From the NCBI GenBank assembly GCA_900550745.1, contig URTO01000171.1, positions 1-5,159 on the forward strand: a stretch of DNA of 5,159 nucleotides, in the 5' to 3' direction. The notes beneath the pieces were generated by a model. That model was not told the DNA's origin and searched no databases. It saw nothing but the letters and a program-made list of their open reading frames with translations. Every line of letters begins with the position of its first letter. Within the stretch, counting starts at the first letter, position 1. Source of the stretch: an uncultured Desulfovibrio sp. (GTDB lineage Bacteria > Desulfobacterota > Desulfovibrionia > Desulfovibrionales > Desulfovibrionaceae). Of the stretch, positions 1 through 4,888 are shown piece after piece. Made by a program: the position numbers and the translations under genes.

Positions 1-92
1 GAGGATAGCGCAAAATATCCCGGTGACAACCGCAAAAACAAAGGGTAAAGACCACCGCTGGCACATCTCACTATTCAGGTAAGGAGTCTTTT
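1..92 (+). promoter_or_regulatory. HU gene upstream region with Shine-Dalgarno
   Basis: This AT-richer stretch precedes the HU gene. TAAGGAG at 80-86 is a near-consensus ribosome binding site six bases before the ATG at 93, and it fixes the start. A weak sigma70-like pair may be present: GTGACA at 23-28, then a 17-base gap, then TAAAGA at 46-51, which matches the -10 consensus at only three of six positions. I cannot assign a promoter with confidence. Two forward frames are open from the window edge (to stops at 46-48 and 80-82) but are too short to call as the tail of an upstream gene. Confidence 0.5.
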
Positions 93-368
93 ATGACCAA
101 AGCAGATCTTGTCGACAAAATCCACGCCAAGGCTGGCCTCGGCACCAAGGCCGCAACCGAACAGTTCCTCGACGCGGCCATCAGCGTGCTGTCCGAAACC
201 ATCGCCAACGGCGAACAGGTTTCCTTCACCGGCTTCGGCAGCTTCAAGGTCGTCGAACGCAGCGAACGCAAGGGCCGTAACCCCCGCACCGGTGAGGAAT
301 GCCTCATCCCCGCTTCCCGCGTCGTGAAGTTCACTCCCGGCAAGGCGTTGAAAGAAGCCGTGAAATAG
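93..368 (+). CDS. hup: HU-family nucleoid DNA-binding protein
   Basis: HU proteins are small dimeric, sequence-nonspecific DNA-bending proteins that compact the nucleoid and assist replication, recombination and regulation. The 91-residue product has the usual length. Residues 1-40 form the two-helix dimerisation part (MTKADLVDKIHAKAGL at the N-terminus). Residues 46-66 carry the family signature GFGSFKVVERSERKGRNP, with the DNA-intercalating proline of the beta-arm at N63-P64. Residues 70-91 return through the arm (IPASRVVKF) into the closing helix (PGKALKEAV). The start is supported by TAAGGAG six bases upstream. The gene stands alone, followed by an intrinsic terminator about 60 nt after the stop. 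An IHF subunit is a possible alternative, but the sequence fits HU better. Basis: motif seen in sequence; role from family knowledge. The symbol is generic, since paralogue identity cannot be settled here. Confidence 0.96.
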   Translation: MTKADLVDKIHAKAGLGTKAATEQFLDAAISVLSETIANGEQVSFTGFGSFKVVERSERKGRNPRTGEECLIPASRVVKFTPGKALKEAVK

Positions 369-378
369 TGTGTACGGG

Positions 379-409
379 TACAGCCTCTTCCGGGGCTGTA
401 GTCCCGGAA
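379..409 (+). other. Interlocked hairpin pair after HU
   Basis: Two perfect 7-bp inverted repeats interleave just after the HU stop codon. TACAGCC (379-385) pairs with GGCTGTA (394-400), and TTCCGGG (388-394) pairs with CCCGGAA (403-409). The order A-B-A'-B' means the two stems are either alternatives or, if G394 is used only once, an H-type pseudoknot with about 2-nt and 3-nt crossing loops. No U-run follows, so neither stem is a terminator alone; the real terminator starts 17 nt later. The pairing is seen directly; any function (3'-end protection, switch, protein site) is inference. Confidence 0.5.
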
Positions 410-425
410 ACGACATCCGGTACAT

Positions 426-455
426 AAATCCCGCGGCCCCGGCTGCGGGATTTTT
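426..455 (+). terminator. Rho-independent terminator of the HU gene
   Basis: AAATCCCGC (426-434) pairs with GCGGGATTT (445-453). The stem continues inward through one G-U pair to GCC/GGC, leaving a very small loop. The T-run at 451-455 overlaps the descending arm, as in classic intrinsic terminators. It lies 58 nt after the HU stop and should end the HU transcript. Confidence 0.85.
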
Positions 456-478
456 GCATTCCTGCCCGCAACGGGCCA

Positions 479-537
479 GATTGTTATTCCTTTTTCCTTG
501 TGGTATTTTTTCAGGATTGCAGTGCCGAATAACAGTC
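479..537. repeat. Long inverted repeat flanking a promoter-like core
   Basis: GATTGTTATTC (479-489) and GAATAACAGTC (527-537) are inverted copies matching at 10 of 11 positions; as RNA the odd position is a G-U pair. They are separated by 37 nt. The left arm contains the -35-like hexamer at 481-486, and the right arm lies just beyond the predicted transcription start. This could be an operator bound at two half-sites or, if transcription starts farther upstream, a long RNA stem. A small hairpin (GCCCG at 464-468 with CGGGC at 472-476) lies just before it. Confidence 0.45.
481..509 (+). promoter_or_regulatory. Candidate sigma70 promoter in HU-DUF554 gap
   Basis: TTGTTA (481-486) and TATTTT (504-509) each match four of six bases of the -35 and -10 consensus and are separated by the ideal 17 bases. 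The region is much more AT-rich than its surroundings. Initiation would fall near 515-517, upstream of the terminator-like hairpin at 551-584 and of the DUF554 start codon at 646. It is a sensible position for the promoter of the downstream gene or of a short RNA. Confidence 0.45.
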
Positions 538-550
538 GCGCCGTGCCCAT

Positions 551-584
551 AGCCCCGTTTCCGGGGTTCGGGAGCGGCTTTTTT
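551..584 (+). terminator. Terminator-like hairpin upstream of DUF554 gene
   Basis: AGCC (551-554) pairs with GGCT (576-579). After a two-base bulge, GTTTCC (557-562) pairs with GGGAGC (570-575) through two G-U pairs. The loop is 563-569 and a T6 run spans 579-584. A competing 7-bp stem is AGCCCCG (551-557) with CGGGGTT (562-568). There is no ORF between the preceding terminator and this one, so it either ends a short RNA started near 516 or attenuates transcription into the DUF554 gene, whose ATG is 61 nt further on. Confidence 0.6.
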
Positions 585-645
585 ATGTGGCTTCGGCAGG
601 GATTCCGCTTTGGGCGGCAAGGTTTCAACAAAGGAATGAGGGAAC

Positions 646-1368
646 ATGATAGGACCGGTTGCGAACAGCGTTTGTATTGTCGCGGGCTCCATTCTTGGGG
701 CGCTCTGCGGGCCTGTGCTCAGTCAGGAGTTCAGGAAAAAGATCATGAATGTCTTCAGTTGCATCACGCTCGGCATCGGCGTGACCATGCTGTCGAAGGG
801 CGACTCGCTGCCTCCTGTCGTGCTTTCCCTGCTGCTCGGAACGGCGCTCGGCGAGCTGACCCGCTTCGAGTCCTTGGTGATGAAGGGGGCCTTCAAGGCG
901 GCGGGCCTGTTCAAGCGGAGCGGCAAAGCCAAAGGCGGCAAGTCCGAAACGCTGTCCGAGACGGTGTTCCGCGATCAGTTCGCCGTGGCGACGGTTCTCT
1001 TTTGCGTCAGCGGCCTTGGGATCATCGGTTCCATGCGCGAAGGGCTGACCGGCGAATGTTCCCTCCTGCTCATCAAGGGCGTGCTCGACCTGTTTACGGC
1101 CATGCTCATTTCCGCCAGCATCGGCAGCGTGGTGGGCGTGCTGGCCGTTCCGCAGTGCGGCATCCAGCTTGCCTTGCTGTTCGGGGCCACGATGCTCATG
1201 CCGTACACCACGCCGACCATGTTCGCGGATTTCTCCGCGTGCGGCGGCATCATCATGCTCGGCGCGGGGCTGCGCCAGATGGGGTTGGTGCAGGTCCCCA
1301 TCCTCAGCATGCTGCCCGGCCTGTTCTTCGTCATGCCGCTGTCCGCATTGTGGAAACAGATCATGTAG
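646..1368 (+). CDS. DUF554 family integral membrane protein
   Basis: The 240-residue product is a polytopic inner-membrane protein of the DUF554 (YdfK/YqgA-like) family, whose function and any transported substrate are unknown. Hydrophobic segments lie at about residues 2-24, 35-50, 56-71, 111-130, 142-168, 171-189, 196-209 and 213-234, with a charged, Lys-rich loop at 88-110. Family-like features are the N-terminal MIGPVANS start, LGELTRFE (68-75), the LFCVSGLGIIGSM segment (118-130) followed by SLLLIKGVLD (139-148), and GGIIMLGAGLRQMGL (200-214) followed by MLPGL. The position usually occupied by Asn in the family's GLNLL-like motif looks like Arg210 here, judged from memory. The start is supported by AAAGGA at 630-635, ten bases upstream; a second G-rich stretch at 638-643 is too close. 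The gene appears monocistronic, convergent with tam, and possibly controlled by the structured leader upstream. Confidence 0.9.
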   Translation: MIGPVANSVCIVAGSILGALCGPVLSQEFRKKIMNVFSCITLGIGVTMLSKGDSLPPVVLSLLLGTALGELTRFESLVMKGAFKAAGLFKRSGKAKGGKSETLSETVFRDQFAVATVLFCVSGLGIIGSMREGLTGECSLLLIKGVLDLFTAMLISASIGSVVGVLAVPQCGIQLALLFGATMLMPYTTPTMFADFSACGGIIMLGAGLRQMGLVQVPILSMLPGLFFVMPLSALWKQIM

Positions 1369-1504
1369 ATGGGGGGAGCCGGAGGCGCACGGCCCTGCGG
1401 AAGCGCGGGGGCGTCCGCACGGTTTGCTTTCCCCGGCCCTCATCCTTTTTTCCAAGGCGTCCGTGATTGCCGAAATTTTTGCCCGGACAGGGCCGCGCCG
1501 GAAG

Positions 1505-1527
1505 GCATTGCCCCTGTGCGGCAATGC
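1505..1527 (-). terminator. Hairpin abutting the tam stop codon
   Basis: GCATTGCC (1505-1512) and GGCAATGC (1520-1527) form a perfect 8-bp stem with a 7-base loop, starting at the base next to the tam stop codon. On the minus strand only TT follows closely, after one C, so it is a weak intrinsic terminator or an mRNA-stabilising 3' hairpin. The rest of the 159-nt convergent gap (1369-1504) shows no gene and no convincing U-tailed terminator for the DUF554 gene; the best stem there (1396-1401 with 1414-1419) lacks a U-run. Confidence 0.5.
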
Positions 1528-2304
1528 TCAGGCTTTGGGCGTGGCGGTGAAGAAGAAACGGGGGAAGCGGAAGATGATTTCCCCATTGCCCTGCACGGGA
1601 TAACGCCGGGTGACTTCTTCCAGCACGGCCCGTTCAAAGCGTTGGGCCCGCTCACCGGAAAGGAGGCTCAGGTAGGGGCGCAGCCCCGTGCCTTTGTACC
1701 AGTCCATGATGGCCTCGTGGGACGGCATACGGTGGAGGTAGGTGGTCTGCCACATCTGGAACTGTTCGGCTTCGGCTGCGAGGATGTCGAAGTAGGCTTC
1801 TTGGGTCAAGGTATGGAAGACCCGCGCGGAGGCGAGTTCGGCGCGCCACTCGTCCGAGGCGGCCAGTTCACCGATGATTTGATGGATGGGTTCCTGATAG
1901 TTCATGGGAACCTGCACGGCGAGCATTCCGCCGGGGCGGAGCAGGGCGAGCATGTCCCGGATGAGCCGGGGGTGGTCGGGCACCCACTGGATGCAGGCGT
2001 TGGAAAACACCACGTCGAATCCGCCCTCCCCAAGTGAGGGCAAATTCAGGGCATCGCAGATCCGGAACTCCATGTCCGGGTGTTCGCCCTTTGCGGCTTC
2101 GATCATCTCCGGCGAGCTGTCGATGCCGATGATGCGCAGGGCATTGGGGAAGGCGTCCGCCAGAACCTGCGTGCTGTTGCCGGGGCCGCATCCCACATCG
2201 AGCAGCTTGCGGGGCCGTTCAAGGCCGATGCGTTTGACCAGATCGATGGACGGCTGCGTCCTTTCGGCCTTGAAGCGGAGATAGGCGGCGGAATCCCATT
2301 GCAT
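1528..2304 (-). CDS. tam: trans-Aconitate 2-methyltransferase
   Basis: Tam transfers a methyl group from S-adenosylmethionine to trans-aconitate, giving a monomethyl ester. trans-Aconitate forms spontaneously from the aconitase intermediate cis-aconitate and inhibits aconitase, so this is a cytosolic detoxification step beside the TCA pathway. The 258-residue product resembles E. coli Tam over its whole length (about 252 residues). It has an N-terminal WDSAAYLRFKAERTQPSIDL stretch, SAM motif I DVGCGPGNST (36-45), the acidic-loop motif GIDSSPEMI (60-68), NACIQWVPDH and RPGGMLAVQVP in the Rossmann core, then the Tam-typical MPSHEAIMDWYKGTGLRPYL and the C-terminal YPVQGNGEIIFRFPR. The start gives the same N-terminal length as E. 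coli; a modest SD, AAGAGG, lies eight bases upstream. The gene sits downstream of icd beyond a terminator. Another small-acid methyltransferase is possible, but the C-terminal match is specific. Confidence 0.92.
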   Translation of the reverse strand: MQWDSAAYLRFKAERTQPSIDLVKRIGLERPRKLLDVGCGPGNSTQVLADAFPNALRIIGIDSSPEMIEAAKGEHPDMEFRICDALNLPSLGEGGFDVVFSNACIQWVPDHPRLIRDMLALLRPGGMLAVQVPMNYQEPIHQIIGELAASDEWRAELASARVFHTLTQEAYFDILAAEAEQFQMWQTTYLHRMPSHEAIMDWYKGTGLRPYLSLLSGERAQRFERAVLEEVTRRYPVQGNGEIIFRFPRFFFTATPKA

Positions 2305-2358
2305 GGCGTGGCCTCTTGCGGGCTGAAGGTGAGCGGAATGTTTCTAAGGGCCTTTTTG

Positions 2359-2387
2359 CGGTAATGCCGTTTCCGCCGCCCTGTCAA
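2359..2387 (-). promoter_or_regulatory. Candidate tam promoter
   Basis: On the minus strand a perfect TTGACA lies at 2387-2382, just beyond the icd terminator and 78 nt before the tam start codon. The -10 is poor: with 15-17 base spacing the choices are CATTAC (2366-2361) or TTACCG (2364-2359). The position between a terminator and a start codon favours a real promoter; the weak -10 argues for a low-activity or activator-dependent one. Confidence 0.38.
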
Positions 2388-2393
2388 GCGGAC

Positions 2394-2428
2394 GGAAAAG
2401 GGAGGAAAGCGTCCCTTTCCTCCCTTCC
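2394..2428 (-). terminator. Strong terminator between icd and tam
   Basis: GGGAGGAAAG (2400-2409) and CTTTCCTCCC (2415-2424) form a perfect 10-bp stem with a 5-base loop. The stem extends outward with AA/TT and, past a two-A bulge, GG/CC to 2394 and 2428. On the minus strand the stem is followed by TTTTCC, giving a short U-tail in the direction of icd transcription. It lies 124 nt after the icd stop and ahead of tam, so it should separate the two transcripts at least in part. The T-run on the plus side is weaker. Confidence 0.75.
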
Positions 2429-2475
2429 TTATGCGGCTTTTGACGAAAAGCGGCCTGCGCTGTTTCCCGCGCCGC

Positions 2476-2558
2476 CATGCCGTCACGGGGCATTGCAGGG
2501 ATGCCGCCACGGCGAGCATGGGTGCGGCGAGCGTCATGCCGTCACGCGGGCATTACAG
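2476..2558. repeat. Short direct repeats at the icd 3' end
   Basis: Two near-identical units of 23 and 24 bases start at 2476 and 2535. Both begin CATGCCGTCACG and end GGGCATT[G/A]CAG, differing by one inserted C and one G/A change. A diverged third unit, ATGCCGCCACGGCGAGCAT, lies between them at 2501-2519. Each unit has a small dyad, ATGCC with GGCAT (with GCAT in the third). The right-hand copy spans the icd stop codon (2553-2555). The rest of this 248-nt gap holds the icd terminator and the tam promoter candidate; no gene is evident. Confidence 0.6.
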
Positions 2559-3701
2559 CAGCCCGGTGATGATTTCCCCAAACTCGGTGCAGCCGACCGT
2601 GCGGGCGTCGGCCATCTGCGCGGCGAGGTCTTCGGTGACGGCGCGGCGGGCGATGGCGGTGTTCACGGCCTTGTAGATGCGGGTGGCGGCTTCCTTCCAG
2701 CCGATGTGCTCCAGCATGAGCGCGCCGCTGAGGATGAGGCTGCCGGGGTTGGCCCGATCCTTCCCGGCGAGGCTCGGCGCAGTGCCGTGGGTCGCTTCAA
2801 AGAAGGCCAGCTTTTCCGACATGTTCACGCCGGGGGCAAGGCCGAGGCCGCCGACCTGCGCGGCAAGGGCGTCCGAAATGTAGTCGCCGTTCAGGTTGGG
2901 CGTGGCGAGCACGCTGTATTGTTCGGGGCGGATGAGGGCTTCCTGAAACATCGCGTCGGCGATGCGATCCTTGATGACCAGCTTGCCCGGCGCGGACGCG
3001 GCTTCGGCCTCGACCACGGTCTGGGCGGCGAATTCTTCCTTCGCCACATCGTAGCCGTGCTGACGGAACGCGCCTTCGGTGAACTTCATGATGTTGCCCT
3101 TGTGGACGAGGGTCACGCTCGGAAGGTTCTGGGCGAGGGCGTGGCGGATGGCGGCGCGGACAAGGCGCTTGGAGCCTTTTTCGGTCATGGGCTTGATGCC
3201 CACGGCGGCGGAGGCGTCCACATTGGCCCCCAGTTCGTCGCGCAGGAAGGCGATGAGCTTGGCGGCTTCGGGCGTCCCGGCCTTGTATTCGATGCCCGCA
3301 TAGACGTCTTCGGTGTTTTCGCGGAAGACGATCATGTCCACGCGTTCGGGATGCTTGACCGGGGACTCGATGCCTTCAAAGTAGCGGATGGGCCTGATGC
3401 AGGCGTAGAGGTCGAGGGTCTGGCGCAGGGTGACGTTGAGGCTGCGGAAGCCCGTGCCCACCGGCGTGCCGAGGGGGCCCTTGATGGCGAGTTCTGCGCC
3501 GCGCAGGGCGGCGAGGGTTTCGTCGGGCAGGAGCGTCCCGGTTTCCTTGAGCGCCTTTTCGCCCGCCAGTAGTTCCTTCCAGTCGAAACCGCACCCGTCG
3601 CCGTAGCTCAGACGGATGGCTTCATCAATGACGGGGCGCGCGCTTTTCCACACGTCCGGGCCGATGCCGTCGCCTTCAATCCAGTAAACAGTCTTGCGCA
3701 T
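2553..3701 (-). CDS. icd: Isocitrate dehydrogenase, compact type I
   Basis: Icd oxidatively decarboxylates isocitrate to 2-oxoglutarate in the cytosol, using NADP or NAD and Mg/Mn. The 382-residue product (E. coli, 416) starts at the first strand, MRKTVYWIEGDGIG, lacking the roughly 20-residue N-terminal extension. Substrate and metal residues are present: the SLN serine and asparagine at S87 and N89, R93, R103, R127 and Y134 (in FRENTEDVYAGIE), K201 (VHKGNIMKF), D249, and D273/D277 (NLNGDYISD). The nucleotide loop reads ATHGTAPSLAGKD (303-315). Here the E. coli NADP-specificity residues Lys344, Tyr345, Tyr391 and Arg395 are replaced by S310, L311, E357 and A361, so cofactor preference is uncertain. 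The SD TGGAG (3715-3711) lies nine bases before the ATG. It is preceded by mutY (74-nt gap) and followed by a terminator. 3-Isopropylmalate or homoisocitrate dehydrogenase is less likely, given the Icd-type SLN loop. Confidence 0.94.
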   Translation of the reverse strand: MRKTVYWIEGDGIGPDVWKSARPVIDEAIRLSYGDGCGFDWKELLAGEKALKETGTLLPDETLAALRGAELAIKGPLGTPVGTGFRSLNVTLRQTLDLYACIRPIRYFEGIESPVKHPERVDMIVFRENTEDVYAGIEYKAGTPEAAKLIAFLRDELGANVDASAAVGIKPMTEKGSKRLVRAAIRHALAQNLPSVTLVHKGNIMKFTEGAFRQHGYDVAKEEFAAQTVVEAEAASAPGKLVIKDRIADAMFQEALIRPEQYSVLATPNLNGDYISDALAAQVGGLGLAPGVNMSEKLAFFEATHGTAPSLAGKDRANPGSLILSGALMLEHIGWKEAATRIYKAVNTAIARRAVTEDLAAQMADARTVGCTEFGEIITGLL

Positions 3702-3724
3702 GGGGAGAGACTCCAGAAATGTTA

Positions 3725-3740
3725 CGTGGCTCGCGCCACG
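3725..3740. other. Perfect hairpin in mutY-icd gap
   Basis: CGTGGC (3725-3730), loop TCGC, and GCCACG (3735-3740) form a tight 6-bp stem in the 74-nt gap between the mutY stop and the icd start. On the minus strand no U-run follows, so it is not a convincing intrinsic terminator. It would sit in the icd leader or in a mutY-icd readthrough transcript, possibly as an RNA processing or stability element. That role is inference. Confidence 0.45.
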
Positions 3741-3775
3741 GTTGGCGTCCGCGTGCCTCGCGGCGTGGGCAGAAA

Positions 3776-4888
3776 CTACTCGCCTGAGGCCGGGTTGTCA
3801 AAAAGGCTACAGTTGTCGGCAAGTTTGCGGTGCGGCGCGGGCAGGGGGAAGGCCCCGATGTCCTGCGGCGCGATCCACTGGCAGGCTGTGGCCTCGGTCA
3901 GCTCCTTGGGTACGGGGCAGCCCTTGGGCCCGCCCTCCAGCCTGAGCTGGTAACAGCGCAGGGTGATCCGGTAGGTCGTGTAGTTGTGGCGGATGACGTC
4001 CAGCGGGCGCACGATGGCGACCTTGAAGCCGACTTCCTCCATCCATTCGCGCGTAACGGCCTGTTCCGGCGTTTCGCCGGGCTCCACGCAGCCGCCGGGG
4101 AATTCCCACAGCCCTCCCCAGACATCCTTTTCGTTGCGGCGCTGGATGAAGACTTTCCCTTCATGCAGGAGCACCCCGCACACCACCTCAAGCTGCGTGA
4201 CGGCGGCTTTCTTGCCGGGAACCGGGCGTTCGTTCTGGATGCCGAGGTGCCTGCTTTCGCACAGCCCGGCCAGCGGGCAGCGTTCGCACTCAGGCTTTTT
4301 GCGGCATACGAGCGCGCCCAGCTCCATAAGCCCCTGATTGAAGTTCCGGGCCTCGCCTTTGGGGATGAGGGCCTGCGCCAGCTCGCGGATGCGGCCCTTG
4401 GCGGGTTCTTCCTTCACGGGCGTGTCGATGTCGAACACGCGGGACAGGACGCGCTCCACATTGCCGTCCACGCAGGGGACTTCCTCGTTGTAGGCTGTGC
4501 TGGCGATGGCACCGGCGGTGTACGGGCCCACGCCGGGCAGGGCGAGGATGTCGGCGTAGCTGGTGGGGAAGATCCCGCCGTGGCGCTCCATGATTACGCG
4601 GGCGGCGGCCTGGATGTTGCGCGCGCGGCGGTAGTAGCCGAGCCCTTCCCATGCCTTGAGCAGGTCTTCCTCAGGCGCGGCGGCGACGGCGGCCACATCG
4701 GGGAAACGCTCCATCCAGCGCAGGAAGTATTGGACGCCCCGATCCATCTGCGTCTGCTGCATCATGACTTCGGCGATCCACGTCTGGTAAGGCGTGTAGT
4801 CGGCCCGCCACGGCAGCGGGCGGCGGTTCTCGGCGAACCAGCGGAGCAGGCCTTTTCGGAAAAGCGTAAAGCGTTGCGTATCGTTCAT
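3776..4888 (-). CDS. mutY: Adenine DNA glycosylase MutY, Nudix box intact
   Basis: MutY removes adenine mispaired with 8-oxoguanine, preventing G:C to T:A transversions in the oxidised-guanine (GO) repair pathway. The 370-residue protein has LPWRADYTPYQTWIAEVMMQQTQ (25-47) with catalytic Glu40, the GLGYYRRARN segment (82-91), a helix-hairpin-helix LPGVGPYTAGAIAST (117-131), and VDGNVERVLSR (140-150) with catalytic Asp141. Fe-S cysteines are C195, C201, C204 and C210, spaced X5-X2-X5 rather than the usual X6-X2-X5. The C-terminal domain (about 233-370) is MutT-like and keeps a full Nudix signature, G266-x5-E272-x7-R280-E281-x2-E284-E285-x-G287, which in many MutY proteins is degraded. The ATG start puts PWR at 26-28, as in E. 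coli. No SD precedes it, and the ATG overlaps a stop codon of an upstream frame. icd lies 74 nt downstream and may be cotranscribed. Confidence 0.96.
   Translation of the reverse strand: MNDTQRFTLFRKGLLRWFAENRRPLPWRADYTPYQTWIAEVMMQQTQMDRGVQYFLRWMERFPDVAAVAAAPEEDLLKAWEGLGYYRRARNIQAAARVIMERHGGIFPTSYADILALPGVGPYTAGAIASTAYNEEVPCVDGNVERVLSRVFDIDTPVKEEPAKGRIRELAQALIPKGEARNFNQGLMELGALVCRKKPECERCPLAGLCESRHLGIQNERPVPGKKAAVTQLEVVCGVLLHEGKVFIQRRNEKDVWGGLWEFPGGCVEPGETPEQAVTREWMEEVGFKVAIVRPLDVIRHNYTTYRITLRCYQLRLEGGPKGCPVPKELTEATACQWIAPQDIGAFPLPAPHRKLADNCSLFDNPASGE

Noticed and set aside
59..73. TGGCAC resembling the -24 half of a sigma54 promoter upstream of HU
   Set aside because: The required GC of the -12 half is absent at the right spacing (bases 70-73 read ACTA).
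1..82. Open forward frames that might be the tail of an upstream gene
   Set aside because: They give only 15-26 codons, one is rich in rare codons (ATA, CTA, AGG, TCA), and neither is recognisable; this length open by chance is unsurprising.
1396..1451. Stem 1396-1401/1414-1419 and T-run at 1446-1451 as a DUF554 terminator
   Set aside because: The T-run is 26 bases from the stem and no stem directly precedes it, so it does not form an intrinsic terminator.
498..1466. Long plus-strand frame covering the DUF554 gene in another register
   Set aside because: Its product is Arg/His/Gly-rich and lacks domains, while the overlapping frame is a clear DUF554 protein.
2103..2537. Minus-strand frame starting 16 bases after the icd stop (MTLAAPMLAV...)
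   Set aside because: It has no SD, contains the icd terminator, and runs out of register into tam; the signal-peptide-like start is probably chance.
2316..3572. 418-codon plus-strand frame antisense to icd
   Set aside because: It is a GC-rich antisense shadow: Gly/Ala/His/Asp-rich with no motif, lying opposite a conserved icd.
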